A DNA stretch of 64,000 nt from Betaproteobacteria bacterium (GTDB lineage Bacteria; Pseudomonadota; Gammaproteobacteria; Burkholderiales; SG8-39), in NCBI GenBank assembly GCA_947476535.1, contig CANJRC010000005.1, positions 1 to 64,000 of the forward strand. The letters run 5' to 3'. The notes beneath the pieces are model-generated. The model worked only from the letters and a program-made list of their open reading frames with translations. It made no database searches and was not told where the DNA came from. Positions within the stretch are counted from its first letter, which is position 1, and each line of letters starts with the position of its first letter. Shown here piece after piece: positions 28,919 through 38,664 of this stretch. The position numbers were made by a program, and so were the translations under genes.

Positions 28919-29677
28919 TCACGCGCGAAGCTTGTGCCCCCGTGCAACCAGAACATAGGCAATGGAAAATATCGTCGCAAAGCATGCAAGCGCGATCGAG
29001 ATGCTGATCTGAGGTGCCACATCCGAGACACCGAAGAAACCATAGCGAAACCCATCAATCATGTAGAAGACCGGGTTCAAGTGAGATGCTTTTTGCCAAA
29101 ACTCCGATAGCGAATGTATCGAAAAAAAGACCCCAGACAGAAACGTCAGCGGCATAATGACAAAATTCTGGAACGCTGCCATCTGGTCGATTTTGTCCAC
29201 AACCAGCGCGGCAATGAGCCCGAATGCACCGAAAGTTCCCGTACCCACAACACAGAATGCGACCAGCCAAACCGGTTCTCTGACGGTCGGGGCCCAAAAA
29301 GGAACCGCGACAAGCAATACGCCGGCACCAACGACGATGCCGCGCAGAATTGCCGCAAGAACGTAGGCACCGAGGAACTCCAGATGCGATAGAGGCGCAA
29401 GCAAAACAAAAACAACGTTACCCGTCATCTTCGACTGAATTAGCGACGAGGATGAGTTTGCAAACGCATTCTGCAAGGCAGACATCATGGCAAGGCCAGG
29501 TATCAAGAACATCGCGTAGGGAACACCGGGGTAGACCTCAAGTCGTCGGTCAAGCAAATTGGCGAATATCAGCACATACAGTAACGACGTCAGCACAGGC
29601 GCGGCAACAGTCTGCAAAGCGACCTTCCAGAACCGCAGCACTTCCTTGTAAAGGAGGGTGGGGAAGCCGGTCATCAT
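28919..29677 (-). CDS. ABC-2 type transporter permease (YadH-like)
   Basis: A 252-residue membrane protein with about six helices. The ABC-2 signature region is FQNFVIMPLTFLSGVFFSIHSL followed by NPVFYMIDGFRYGFFG. The start is one of two ATGs at 29677 and 29674; the longer open frame upstream lies inside the ATPase gene and is not conserved. It pairs with the ATPase gene directly upstream. YadGH-type exporters sit beside mla genes in many betaproteobacteria; the substrate is unknown. Confidence 0.92.
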   Translation of the reverse strand: MMTGFPTLLYKEVLRFWKVALQTVAAPVLTSLLYVLIFANLLDRRLEVYPGVPYAMFLIPGLAMMSALQNAFANSSSSLIQSKMTGNVVFVLLAPLSHLEFLGAYVLAAILRGIVVGAGVLLVAVPFWAPTVREPVWLVAFCVVGTGTFGAFGLIAALVVDKIDQMAAFQNFVIMPLTFLSGVFFSIHSLSEFWQKASHLNPVFYMIDGFRYGFFGVSDVAPQISISIALACFATIFSIAYVLVARGHKLRA

Positions 29678-29757
29678 GGCAGCCAAAAGAAATAAATCCG
29701 GCCCAATCCCGAACGCGGCATGCTCTTTGTGACGAAAAGACAGCGCGAATTCTGCAT

Positions 29758-30657
29758 TCAGTGGTCCCGATTCATCAGATGGATGAATACGTCTTCGAGG
29801 TCGGGCTGCTGGAGGTCGAGTTCGACGATTCGACAACCGCAGGTCCGAAGCACGCTGAGAGTGGGCTCCAACTCGTCGTAGTCGCGCAACGGAATCACGT
29901 GACAATCTCCCAGACTTGCAACGCCTTCAATTCGTAGCTGCGCTGGTAACACCCCCTCTATTCGCACCTTTAACTGCAAACTATGCAGGGTACGGACCAA
30001 ATTGGCAGCTGAATCCAGAGCGATCACACGACCCGCCTTGAGCATAGCAATACGCCCGCACAAGGTCTCGGCCTCTTCCAAGTAGTGCGTCGTCAGGACG
30101 ACGGTATGCCCATCAGCATTCAAGCGCTTGATGAAAGCCCACAACCCCCTGCGCAACGCAACATCCACACCTGCAGTCGGTTCGTCGAGCACGATAACAG
30201 GCGGTTTATGAACCAAGGCCTGTGCCACCAAAACCCTACGCTTCATGCCCCCGGACAATGCGCGCATGTTGGAATCTGCCTTGGGTGTCAGATCGAGGTT
30301 GTACATCACCTCCTCAATCCAGTCATCGTTCTGCCGGAGGCCGAAGTACCCTGACTGTATTCTAAGCGCTTCGCGAACAGTGAAAAAAGGATCGAATACC
30401 AGTTCCTGGGGTACGACACCGAGCAATCGGCGCGCCAGCCGATATTGCGTGCGTACATTGTGCCCAAGTATTTTCGCGACGCCAGAGTCCGCACGAGCGA
30501 GGCCGGCCAGGATACTGATCAAGGTGGTCTTGCCCGCGCCATTCGGTCCCAACAGCCCGAAAAACTCGCCTTGCTGGATCGTAAGGTCGATATCGGCGAG
30601 CGCCTGAAGCGTTCCAAATTGCTTGTTGACGCCTGCAAGTTCGATTGCCGCAGTCAT
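29758..30657 (-). CDS. ABC transporter ATPase (YadG/CcmA-like)
   Basis: A 299-residue ATP-binding subunit. Walker A is GLLGPNGAGKTTL, the signature is ALSGGMKRRVLVAQAL, and Walker B is VIVLDEPTAGVD, followed by the switch histidine in VVLTTHYLEEAE. A C-terminal extension of about 75 residues is typical of the group that works with ABC-2 permeases. It follows mlaB by 57 bases and precedes its permease. Confidence 0.93.
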   Translation of the reverse strand: MTAAIELAGVNKQFGTLQALADIDLTIQQGEFFGLLGPNGAGKTTLISILAGLARADSGVAKILGHNVRTQYRLARRLLGVVPQELVFDPFFTVREALRIQSGYFGLRQNDDWIEEVMYNLDLTPKADSNMRALSGGMKRRVLVAQALVHKPPVIVLDEPTAGVDVALRRGLWAFIKRLNADGHTVVLTTHYLEEAETLCGRIAMLKAGRVIALDSAANLVRTLHSLQLKVRIEGVLPAQLRIEGVASLGDCHVIPLRDYDELEPTLSVLRTCGCRIVELDLQQPDLEDVFIHLMNRDH

Positions 30658-30714
30658 GCTGAGGCTAGCGCTGGCGCTGCTTGTGGCAGATATGTTTCAG
30701 TCCCAGCAATTTGA

Positions 30715-30996
30715 TCAGGCCGCAGACGGCGTGATCAAATCCGTCACGCCATAGAGGTTGGCGAGATTCTGCAGCGTCTCCGGAACATTGAGGAATGACA
30801 TTGGCAGATTACGCGCAGAGGCTAGCCGCTGCCATTCGAGAGCAAGGGCGACTGCCGCCGAGTCGACCTGTGTCACCTTGGAAAAATCGACTCGTCGTAC
30901 ACCCGAGTTCAGCAACGAAGGAATCTGCCCAACCAATACCGGGACAGTATGAATGTTCACCGGCCCTTCGAGAATCAGGGCTTCCCCTTGCGTCAT
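30715..30996 (-). CDS. mlaB: MlaB, STAS-domain subunit of the Mla lipid transporter
   Basis: A 93-residue cytoplasmic STAS-domain protein that binds and stabilises the MlaF ATPase. The conserved VDSAAVALALEW segment with the STAS serine region is present. It overlaps the mlaC stop by four bases (ATGA). Confidence 0.9.
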   Translation of the reverse strand: MTQGEALILEGPVNIHTVPVLVGQIPSLLNSGVRRVDFSKVTQVDSAAVALALEWQRLASARNLPMSFLNVPETLQNLANLYGVTDLITPSAA

Positions 30997-31601
30997 GTAC
31001 GGCTGCGGCTTTCCGCCTGGCGGTTTTTCCCGCTGAGGGTCTTGATCAAACCATCCAACCCTGCGTCGCGCACTTGATTGGAAAACTCTTCTTTATAGGT
31101 GGTTATTAGGCTGACCCCACCCACCTTGACATCGAACACCTTCCAACCAGAGGAGGTTTTTTCCATCTCGTAATCGATGGTGACGGCCTGCGCGCCTTTT
31201 TGCTTGACCTCTGACCTTACCGTAACTTCGGTATCCTCCGCCCGCGCCCGGAGCGGCTTGATTTCTATTGCCTGATCTCGATAACTTGACAAGGCGCTGG
31301 AATAGGTACGAACCAGAAGCGCTCGAAATTCCTGCGTGAGCGATTTTTGCTGCTCGGGGGACGCCTTGCGCCAGTTAACCGCGACAGCCAACTGCGTCAT
31401 GCGCTGAAAATTGAAATGGGGGAGAACTTTTGCGTCGACAAGCTCCGCAATCCTCCTGGAATTGCCGGACTGAATTTCCTTGTCCTGCCTGATGATCGAC
31501 ACGACTTCCTGGGTGATCCCCCTCACCAAGGCGTCAGGCGCAACCTCTTGCGCAAACGCCGGGGCAACAAAAAGGCAAATCAGCAGTTGAAAGTACTTCA
31601 T
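30993..31601 (-). CDS. mlaC: MlaC, periplasmic phospholipid shuttle
   Basis: A 202-residue periplasmic protein (Tol_Tol_Ttg2 family) carrying phospholipids between MlaA in the outer membrane and MlaFEDB in the inner membrane. The signal peptide is KYFQLLICLFVAPAFA. Typical blocks are VLPHFNFQRMTQLAVAVNW, FRALLVRTYSSALSSYRDQ and GWKVFDVKVGGVSLITTYKEEF. It lies 14 bases after mlaA and overlaps mlaB. Confidence 0.94.
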   Translation of the reverse strand: MKYFQLLICLFVAPAFAQEVAPDALVRGITQEVVSIIRQDKEIQSGNSRRIAELVDAKVLPHFNFQRMTQLAVAVNWRKASPEQQKSLTQEFRALLVRTYSSALSSYRDQAIEIKPLRARAEDTEVTVRSEVKQKGAQAVTIDYEMEKTSSGWKVFDVKVGGVSLITTYKEEFSNQVRDAGLDGLIKTLSGKNRQAESRSRT

Positions 31602-31615
31602 GCTTTATTCACACG

Positions 31616-32473
31616 CTATTGTTGGGTGGAGATCGGCAATCCCGCCAGTGGAGTTGAAGGTGCTGGAGAATCAACCGAAGTCTTGTCATCTGGGACTGTG
31701 GGAGGCTCCGAGACCAATGCATTATCCACTTCATCACTGTCCAATGATGACTGTGAGTCGCGCGGAGGATTGCCGTCGTAGACCAGGCTCTGGCGGCGCT
31801 GCAGATACGCGTCGCGCGTAAAAGTGTACTTGTCGAGCGCGGCCTCTTCAACGATCCGGGAGGCGTCAAGGAGATTCGTCCTAAGGTTGATGGTACGCAG
31901 TGCAAACGCCGTGTTGCGCGCCGGCACCCTCCGGTGCTGCCGGACCAGATCGGCGTGAACATCCACCAGCCCATGGCTAAGCGCATCCCTGAGCGTGCTG
32001 GACCCCAAGAACGGAATCACCAGATAGGGGCCGGTACCTACGCCCCATGTTCCGAGGGTCTGTCCAAAATCCTCGTTGCGCTTTTCCAGCCCCAAGTCGC
32101 TCGCAATATCAAACAACCCAGCTATGCCGATTGTGGTATTCAAAAACAGCCGGGTCCAATCGTCCAGCGCCTTGGCGGGCTTTCCTTGAATTAAGTCATT
32201 GATTGCAATCCAAAAATCTTCTAAATTCGAGAAGAAATTGGTCACCCCGGTCCTGGCAAAGCTAGGAACCGCGGAACGATAGCCCTCGGCCACAGGCTTT
32301 GCAATCGCCTTATCGAAGCCATCATTAAAACTGAAAATTGCCCGATTTACCGGCTCCAGCGGATCCCGCGGATTACCGGCCGTGGCACAGCCAAATAGGG
32401 TAACCACTGCGCCAATGGCCACAATCCGACGCACAGCGGTAAGCGTAGAAGCCCGTTTCAAGCGGATTTTCAT
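31616..32473 (-). CDS. mlaA: MlaA (VacJ), outer-membrane lipoprotein
   Basis: A 285-residue lipoprotein with lipobox TLFGCA near residue 30 and the VacJ core DPLEPVNRAIFSFNDGFDK, NTTIGIAGLFDIASDLGL and TLGTWGVGTGPYLVIPFLGS. It extracts misplaced phospholipids from the outer leaflet. An ATG at 32497 overlapping mlaD is the other possible start; MKIRLKRAS at 32473 gives the better signal peptide. The C-terminal 60 residues are acidic and Pro/Ser-rich, longer than in E. coli. Inclusion of mlaA within the mla operon is common in betaproteobacteria and unlike E. coli. Confidence 0.93.
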   Translation of the reverse strand: MKIRLKRASTLTAVRRIVAIGAVVTLFGCATAGNPRDPLEPVNRAIFSFNDGFDKAIAKPVAEGYRSAVPSFARTGVTNFFSNLEDFWIAINDLIQGKPAKALDDWTRLFLNTTIGIAGLFDIASDLGLEKRNEDFGQTLGTWGVGTGPYLVIPFLGSSTLRDALSHGLVDVHADLVRQHRRVPARNTAFALRTINLRTNLLDASRIVEEAALDKYTFTRDAYLQRRQSLVYDGNPPRDSQSSLDSDEVDNALVSEPPTVPDDKTSVDSPAPSTPLAGLPISTQQ

Positions 32474-32480
32474 CGAATTC

Positions 32481-32969
32481 TTATTTCTTGTTGTCATTGG
32501 TGCCGCCGTCGGCAGCCTTACTATACAGGAACTGACTAATCAGGTTCTCGAGGACCACGGCGGACTGCGTAATCTTCAACGTATCTCCAGTCTTCAGGTT
32601 CACGGAGTCCCCCCCGGCCGACAGGCCAATGTATTGCTCACCCAGCAATCCAGAGGTCAGTATCTTTGCCGATGTATCGCGTGGGAATTGGTACCGCGCA
32701 TCCACCAAAAACGTGACTGCCGCCTCGAACGTCACATTGTCGAAATGCACGTCGCTCACCCGCCCCACCACTACGCCAGCCGCCTTGACAGGGGCTCGGG
32801 GCTTTAGGCCACCAATATTATCGAACTTGGCCTTGATCTGGTAAGTCTCGGATGCCGAAAATGAGGACAGATTGGCCACTTTCATTGACAAAAACAACAG
32901 CGCCCCAATCCCGATCGCAACAAATACGCCAACCCACAGGTCCAATTCCTTGCGTGACATCATGGTCAA
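32481..32969 (-). CDS. mlaD: MlaD, MCE-domain subunit of the Mla transporter
   Basis: A 162-residue protein with one N-terminal membrane helix ([19 protein letters not shown]) and an MCE domain ([32 protein letters not shown]) that forms a hexameric lipid-binding ring above MlaE. The hydrophobic pore-loop region [17 protein letters not shown] is present. It overlaps mlaE by four bases. Confidence 0.95.
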   Translation of the reverse strand: MTMMSRKELDLWVGVFVAIGIGALLFLSMKVANLSSFSASETYQIKAKFDNIGGLKPRAPVKAAGVVVGRVSDVHFDNVTFEAAVTFLVDARYQFPRDTSAKILTSGLLGEQYIGLSAGGDSVNLKTGDTLKITQSAVVLENLISQFLYSKAADGGTNDNKK

Positions 32970-33757
32970 ACTCCTCGAAACATCAATGCCGTCATCACAA
33001 AATCAAGTGCCAAGACCGCCAAGGATGAGGTCACCACGGTTCGGGTCGTCGCCCCGGAGACCCCCTCCGCGGTTGGCGGGGCGTCGTAGCCCTCGAAAAC
33101 TGCGATCCAGGTAATCGCAATTCCGAACACGAAGCTCTTTGCCACCCCATTCATCACGTCTTCCCTGAAATCGACTGCTGCTTGCATCTGCGACCAAAAT
33201 GAACCTTCGTCCACGCCGATGAGACGCACACCAACGAGATAGCCGCCGAAGACCCCCATCGCGGAAAACAAGGCAGCCAACAACGGCATTGAAATGACCC
33301 CGGCCCAGAAGCGTGGTGCCACGACCCGCGCGATGGGATCCACAGCCATCATTTCCATTGCCGCCAGCTGCTCCGTGGCTTTCATCAAGCCAATTTCTGC
33401 GGTAATCGCCGACCCGGCACGACTCGCGAATAGCAGCCCCGCAACCACCGGCCCCAGTTCCCTGATCAACGACAACGAAACCAAAACCCCAAGCGCCTCC
33501 GACGAGCCATAGCGTACCAGCGTGTCGTAGCCCTGCAATCCAAGGACCATGCCGACAAACAGCCCCGACACCAGGATGATCACCAGGGACAAGACACCTG
33601 CGAAATATACTTCGCGAATTATCAGATGAAACCGTCGAAAACTGGTTCCCGAATGCGCAATGATCAACCAGAAGAAGCGACTCGCAAACCCGAGCCTCCA
33701 CACCCAATTGGTGACCCGTGCACCCATGGTTCGCAAAATCTCCGAAACTCTGGACAT
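32966..33757 (-). CDS. mlaE: MlaE, permease subunit of the Mla transporter
   Basis: A 263-residue membrane protein with the MlaE family core: [52 protein letters not shown] and a set of C-terminal helices. An N-terminal amphipathic helix precedes the first membrane segment. The start overlaps the mlaF stop by one base. Confidence 0.95.
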   Translation of the reverse strand: MSRVSEILRTMGARVTNWVWRLGFASRFFWLIIAHSGTSFRRFHLIIREVYFAGVLSLVIILVSGLFVGMVLGLQGYDTLVRYGSSEALGVLVSLSLIRELGPVVAGLLFASRAGSAITAEIGLMKATEQLAAMEMMAVDPIARVVAPRFWAGVISMPLLAALFSAMGVFGGYLVGVRLIGVDEGSFWSQMQAAVDFREDVMNGVAKSFVFGIAITWIAVFEGYDAPPTAEGVSGATTRTVVTSSLAVLALDFVMTALMFRGV

Positions 33758-34584
33758 CAGTGCACGCTCTCAAACAGATCTTGGCGATATTCAGTTGCCG
33801 GATACTGGAATGGCAACGGACCATCCGCTTCACCATATACAAACTGGTGAACGAACGCCTCCTTGGAGGCGCGGATGTCGTCTGGCGTTCCATGGGCAAT
33901 CACGGCACCGTCTGCCATGAAATAAACGTAATCGACCAACGCTAGCGCTTCAGTAACGTCATGCGTGACAATGATCGAAGTGGCGCCCAATGCATCGTTC
34001 AAACGCCTGATCAACTGCCCGATTACACCCAGTGAAAGGGGATCCAGGCCCGCGAAGGGCTCGTCGTACATCATCAGCATCGGATCCAGCGCTATTGATC
34101 GCGCCAAAGCCACTCGCCTTGCCATGCCACCCGACAATTCGGATGGCAGCAGTTGTGCTGCACCGCGCAGACCCACTGCCTGAAGCTTCAGCAGCGTCAG
34201 GTCTCGAATCTGATCCTCCGACAGAGCCGTGTGTTCACGCATCTGGAACGCCACATTCTCGAACACCGTCATGTCGGTAAACAGCGCCCCAAACTGAAAC
34301 AACATCCCCATTCGGCGCCGCAGGGAAAACAGGGCCGCATGATCCAAATGATTTACGACTTCGCCATCCACCCTGACCTCGCCTACGCTGGGCCTGAGCC
34401 AGCCACCGATCAGGCGCAATAGGGTTGTCTTGCCGCACCCGCTCAAGCCCATGATTGCCACGACCTTCCCGCGTGGGATCGTCATGTTGATGTCCCGTAA
34501 AACGGTCCTGTTCCTGTCGTACGCGAATGTAACGCCATCCACCTGGACGAGATCGGTTGGGCTGTTGGAGACGCTATTGGCCAC
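33757..34584 (-). CDS. mlaF: MlaF, ATPase subunit of the Mla transporter
   Basis: A 275-residue ATPase. Walker A is [12 protein letters not shown], the signature [20 protein letters not shown], Walker [16 protein letters not shown], and the switch histidine follows in [10 protein letters not shown]. It is the first gene of a long reverse-strand series that runs through mla, ibaG, murA and his to tatC with no large gap. It diverges from the pilus locus: only 128 bases separate its start from the ABC ATPase at 34713, so both promoters must lie there. Confidence 0.95.
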   Translation of the reverse strand: MANSVSNSPTDLVQVDGVTFAYDRNRTVLRDINMTIPRGKVVAIMGLSGCGKTTLLRLIGGWLRPSVGEVRVDGEVVNHLDHAALFSLRRRMGMLFQFGALFTDMTVFENVAFQMREHTALSEDQIRDLTLLKLQAVGLRGAAQLLPSELSGGMARRVALARSIALDPMLMMYDEPFAGLDPLSLGVIGQLIRRLNDALGATSIIVTHDVTEALALVDYVYFMADGAVIAHGTPDDIRASKEAFVHQFVYGEADGPLPFQYPATEYRQDLFESVH

Positions 34585-34712
34585 TGAGGATCGTCAAAAA
34601 GTGCGAATTGTATCGCACAAACGACTCGACAACGCCCACTACGATCCGTCGCTAGGCGGCCCCCCTTGATCGCTTGCGCTATCATGACAGCGGTTACATT
34701 CAATTCGCCACC

Positions 34713-35456
34713 ATGAACGACGACGATCAACCGGCCCCGATTGTTCGATTCGAGCGGGTATCAAAGAAATTCGGGACAACCCCGGTTTTGCGCGAAGTCA
34801 CGCTTGACCTGATGCCAGGCATGCTAGCCGGCCTGGTCGGCGTAAACGGCGCAGGCAAAACAACAATGATCAAGTGTCTTCTGGATTTCTGCAGTTTCGA
34901 GTCTGGAAGAATTGAATTGCTGGGATTGCCGCATTCACAGCCGCAGTCGCGCCAACAGCTCGCGTTTCTTCCCGAGCGATTTGTGCCCCCGCATTTTCTG
35001 ACGGGAAGACAGTTCATCAAGGCCATGGCCGGCATCGCAGCGCACCCATATGATGAGGAGCTGGTCCTCGGCACTTTCGGGGACCTGGATCTTTCCTCTG
35101 ACGTCCTCGACAGACCGGTACGCACACTTTCCAAAGGCATGACCCAAAAGCTCGGCCTCGCGGCATGTCTATTGTCAAAGCGTCGTTTCTTTGTCCTCGA
35201 TGAACCAATGAGCGGCCTCGACCCCAAGGGTCGTGTCCGCGTCAAGCACAAGCTCAAACAATTGAAGCAGAACGGCAACACGCTCCTAATGACATCCCAT
35301 TCGCTCGCAGACATCGAGGAAATCTGCGACCATATGCTGGTGCTTCATAATGGGCAGATTGCGTTTGCCGGCGCACCTGCGGAATTCCGTTCACGGTTCG
35401 GTGCAAGCAACCTGGAGCAGGCGTTCCTAAGCTGCATAGAAAGTAGCCATGGCTGA
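34713..35456 (+). CDS. ABC transporter ATPase of the pilus locus
   Basis: A 247-residue ATP-binding subunit with Walker A GLVGVNGAGKTTMIK, an atypical signature LSKGMTQKLGLA (Lys where Gly is usual) and Walker B FFVLDEPMSGLDPKG with the switch histidine in LLMTSHSLADIEE. No permease lies beside it. Its likely partner is the ABC-2-type permease at 54320, 19 kb away at the other end of the same locus. The ATG at 34713 is preferred over 34674. The stop overlaps the response-regulator start by eight bases, so the two are translated together, which ties the transporter to the regulatory circuit. The substrate is unknown. Confidence 0.85.
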   Translation: MNDDDQPAPIVRFERVSKKFGTTPVLREVTLDLMPGMLAGLVGVNGAGKTTMIKCLLDFCSFESGRIELLGLPHSQPQSRQQLAFLPERFVPPHFLTGRQFIKAMAGIAAHPYDEELVLGTFGDLDLSSDVLDRPVRTLSKGMTQKLGLAACLLSKRRFFVLDEPMSGLDPKGRVRVKHKLKQLKQNGNTLLMTSHSLADIEEICDHMLVLHNGQIAFAGAPAEFRSRFGASNLEQAFLSCIESSHG

Positions 35457-36867
35457 AAAACCGAGCCTCTTGATCGTCGACGACGATCCGCTGATCACCG
35501 ACACGCTGTCCTTTGCGCTCGGTAGGGACTTCGACGTGCTGACCAGCGATTCGCGAGCACACGCCATCAGCCTGCTGCGGCAACTGGATCACCCCCCCCA
35601 AGTTGCACTAGTGGATCTTGGCCTACCGCCAATGCCCCATCGCCCCGACGAAGGTTTCAATTTGATCCAGGATCTGCTGGCCCATTCGCCAGCGATGAAG
35701 ATCCTTGTTCTATCCGGACAAAACGACGCGTCCAATGCTCGTCATGCACGAGCGCTGGGGGCCACGGAATTCGTGGCCAAGCCTTGCGACGCAGACAACC
35801 TGAAGAAGGTACTCTTGCACGCGCTCCAGTTCCGCGCAGCGGAGATGGAGGGTTCGGGAATTGCCGACGGCGACTCGCTGATCGGCAGAAGCCCGGCCTT
35901 GCACAAATTGAAAAGCCAGATCAGCCAATATGCGGACTCACCGTTTCCCGCGCTGATTGCCGGCGAATCCGGCAGCGGCAAGGAAGTAGCTGCAAGCCTG
36001 TTACACAAGCTCTCGATACGCAAGTCCAAACCGTGGTTTGCGCTCAATTGTGCAGCCATCGCCCCGACGCTGGTGGAGCCCACGCTATTCGGTTACGTCA
36101 AAGGGGCATTTACCGGGGCGACCCAGAACAAATCCGGGTATTTCGAGGATGCCGGTGAGGGCACGCTGTTCCTCGATGAAATAGGGGAGCTGCCGCTGGA
36201 ACTGCAGGCCAAGCTGTTGAGAGTGCTTGAGAATGGCGAATTCCAGCGCGTCGGGGAAACCCAATTGAGGTACTCGCGAGCCCGCGTTGTGGCTGCGACC
36301 AACCGGGACTTGCGCGCGGAGATCAAGAAGGGAAACTTTCGCGCCGACCTGTACCACCGGTTATCGGTGTTTACTATTGAAGTCCCGCCCCTTCGTGACA
36401 TGGATGACGACAGCGTGCTGTTGCTGGAGCATTTCCGGAAATTCTATGCCGAACAGGCTCGGCTCGCGCCCTTCAGCCTTGACGAGTCCGGCATTCGCGC
36501 TTGGCGCGGATACAGCTTCCCCGGGAATGTTCGTGAGCTTCGCAACATCACCATCCGGCTCACAACAAAACACGCAGGGCAGCGCCTTTCCTCGGCAGAG
36601 GTTGAGCCGGAGTTTGACTCCACTTCAGAACCGCAGTCCGGCCAAGCGCTACCCGCAGACGCCGGCGACCTCGTTGAGCAGGCGCGGCGACACCTGGAGC
36701 GAGAGCGCGGATTCAATCTAGATAACATCCTTCAAGCTTGGGAGCTGGGCTACATCGAGGCCGCGATGAAGATTACTCGCGGCAATGTCAGCCAGGCCGC
36801 AAAGTTGCTTGGCATCAACCGGACAACACTGTATTCACGCATGGAGTCAGCGCAGAAGCAGACGTAA
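35449..36867 (+). CDS. Sigma-54-dependent response regulator, PrsR-like
   Basis: A 472-residue NtrC-family activator. Receiver domain: D11/D12, phosphoacceptor D56 in ALVDLGLPP and K111 in VAKP. The DLGLPP segment and spacing resemble PrsR, the activator linked with PEP-CTERM loci. AAA+ domain: Walker A GESGSGKE (172-179), intact sigma-54 contact loop GAFTGA (219-224), Walker B GTLFLDEIGEL and arginine finger region FRADLYHRLSVF. The C-terminal Fis-type helix-turn-helix is GNVSQAAKLLGINRTTLYSRM. The presumed partner is the histidine kinase at 52353-54074. A predicted target is the -24/-12 promoter at 55951 before the pilin pair. Confidence 0.9.
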   Translation: MAEKPSLLIVDDDPLITDTLSFALGRDFDVLTSDSRAHAISLLRQLDHPPQVALVDLGLPPMPHRPDEGFNLIQDLLAHSPAMKILVLSGQNDASNARHARALGATEFVAKPCDADNLKKVLLHALQFRAAEMEGSGIADGDSLIGRSPALHKLKSQISQYADSPFPALIAGESGSGKEVAASLLHKLSIRKSKPWFALNCAAIAPTLVEPTLFGYVKGAFTGATQNKSGYFEDAGEGTLFLDEIGELPLELQAKLLRVLENGEFQRVGETQLRYSRARVVAATNRDLRAEIKKGNFRADLYHRLSVFTIEVPPLRDMDDDSVLLLEHFRKFYAEQARLAPFSLDESGIRAWRGYSFPGNVRELRNITIRLTTKHAGQRLSSAEVEPEFDSTSEPQSGQALPADAGDLVEQARRHLERERGFNLDNILQAWELGYIEAAMKITRGNVSQAAKLLGINRTTLYSRMESAQKQT

Positions 36868-36974
36868 CGACAACAGACTGAATGAGTACCCCACAGTAAC
36901 ATCTCCATGTTATCTGATAATAATTATGCGGTTAACTCCAGTATCATTGGGATGATCCATGGAGAATTGATAAT

Positions 36975-38582
36975 ATGTACCTCAGCCACTTCGGCCTCAA
37001 TGAGCCGCCGTTCCGCATCACGCCGCATACCGATTTCTTCTTCGGTGGCGCCAATCGCGCAGCAACGCTTGAAGCCTTGCTCTACGCAATTAGCCACGAC
37101 GAGGGCATTGTCAAGGTTAGCGGGGAAGTTGGCAGCGGCAAGACCATGCTCAGTCGCGTCCTCATGGAGCGACTCCCGCCAGAGGTCGAGACCATCTACT
37201 TGGCAAATCCGTCCCTGTCTCGGGAGGAGATACTGTACGCCATTGCCGATGAACTCAAGCTCGAACTCACTGCGGAGCGCACCACTCGTCTCCTCAAGGG
37301 ATTGCTGGATCATCTAATCAAGCTGTACGCATCGGGCAGGCGCGTCGTGGTGTTGATCGACGAAGCGCATGCGATGCCCAAAGAAACATTGGAGGAAGTC
37401 CGCCTACTGTCGAACCTGGAGTCGGGACGCCACAAGCTGCTGCAGATCGTCCTGTTCGGCCAGCCGGAACTCGACGAGCAGCTCAACGCCGCCGACATGC
37501 GGCAACTAAAGGAGCGAATCACCCAGAGCTTTCGACTCGAACCGCTGGTCCGTGACGACATTGCCAGCTATATCGATTTTCGCATGCGGGCGGCCGGCTA
37601 TCGGGGACCCAACGTGTTCTCCCCCAGAGCAACGCGATTGATCGCCATCGCGTCCGAGGGACTGACACGGCGCGTCAACATCCTTGCGGACAAGTCGTTG
37701 CTGGCGGCGTTTGCCCACAACACGCATGGCGTCACCGAAAAAGAAGCGAGGGCAGCAATCCGCGACTCGAATTTTTTCAAGCCGCAAACCCGTTGGAGGC
37801 GCTGGCAGCTGATCACTTTGGGCGTTGTCGCCGGCTTGGTTGCAGGCCTTGCCGCCGGCTGGTTCGCCCAACGATCTGGGATCGAGTCGCGTGTTGATCT
37901 TCGCACACCCGCGGCATCGGTTACCGCGAACGTCCCGTCCCAATCAATAACCGCGGCCAATTCAGACAACCCAGCGACGAATGGATCGGCCCCTGCGACC
38001 CCCAGCCAAGGAAATTCGGCCCCCTCAGTGCCCTTGACGGCGTTAATGCCGCAAGCAACGCCGGCATTGCCGTTGAGCACGGGGGAGCGTGCTGGGTCAA
38101 CGACCCCTACCGCTTCTCCTGCTCGCACTCAACCGCTGGCCGAACGCCCTGTTGGCGCCGTCAACGACAAACGACAGAATGCCGACGCAAAGCTCGCGCC
38201 CGGCACGCCAACAAGGGACGCAGCGGCCAACACGGTGCCGCCACAACAGGGAAAACTGTTCACGACCCGCTATGAGTCCACTCAGGAATGGCTCAAGACG
38301 ACACCTGGTGGCATTCAGTCAATTCAATTACTTACGGTCAAGGAAGAGCAACTTCCCCGGATGGAACGTTTTCTGCAGCGCGCCACGACCTTGGTCCCGG
38401 CAGACAAATTGCACGTCTATAGCGTCAAAATTGACGGGCATCAGCATTACCGGGCAGCCTATGGGGAGTTCGCGGATGCGACTCAGGCGCGGGCAGCCAT
38501 GGCTGAACTTCCACCGCAACTCAAGTCACAGAGTCCGTATATTCGATCCGTTGCACGGATGCAAAGTCAGAATCGGCAGTGA
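36975..38582 (+). CDS. MshM/ExeA-like AAA ATPase with membrane anchor and SPOR-like tail
   Basis: A 535-residue inner-membrane protein. The cytoplasmic part opens with the ExeA/MshM signature MYLSHFGLNEPPFRITPH and has Walker A GEVGSGKT (50-57) and Walker B LIDEAH (about 127-132). One membrane helix lies at about 279-297. The periplasmic part is low-complexity (Pro, Ala, Thr, Ser; about 300-440) and ends in a SPOR-like domain (YSVKIDGHQHYRAAYGEFAD, TQARAAMAELP), as in DamX-type proteins that bind septal peptidoglycan. It would help pass the secretin through the cell wall. It opens the assembly gene series, 107 bases after the regulator. Upstream is a small inverted repeat (36897-36912). Confidence 0.88.
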   Translation: MYLSHFGLNEPPFRITPHTDFFFGGANRAATLEALLYAISHDEGIVKVSGEVGSGKTMLSRVLMERLPPEVETIYLANPSLSREEILYAIADELKLELTAERTTRLLKGLLDHLIKLYASGRRVVVLIDEAHAMPKETLEEVRLLSNLESGRHKLLQIVLFGQPELDEQLNAADMRQLKERITQSFRLEPLVRDDIASYIDFRMRAAGYRGPNVFSPRATRLIAIASEGLTRRVNILADKSLLAAFAHNTHGVTEKEARAAIRDSNFFKPQTRWRRWQLITLGVVAGLVAGLAAGWFAQRSGIESRVDLRTPAASVTANVPSQSITAANSDNPATNGSAPATPSQGNSAPSVPLTALMPQATPALPLSTGERAGSTTPTASPARTQPLAERPVGAVNDKRQNADAKLAPGTPTRDAAANTVPPQQGKLFTTRYESTQEWLKTTPGGIQSIQLLTVKEEQLPRMERFLQRATTLVPADKLHVYSVKIDGHQHYRAAYGEFADATQARAAMAELPPQLKSQSPYIRSVARMQSQNRQ

Positions 38583-38664
38583 AACGATATTATTTCAATT
38601 AAAATCATGCTCTTATATGATAATGTTATACTTTGTTAAGGTTCTATAAGGGATTCTGCCTCAC

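Noticed and set aside
34585-34712. Sigma-70 promoters between mlaF and the ABC ATPase
   Set aside because: TACAAT (reverse) and TACATT (forward) -10-like boxes exist, but the -35 candidates are 14-15 bases away and weak; promoters must exist here but I cannot place them.
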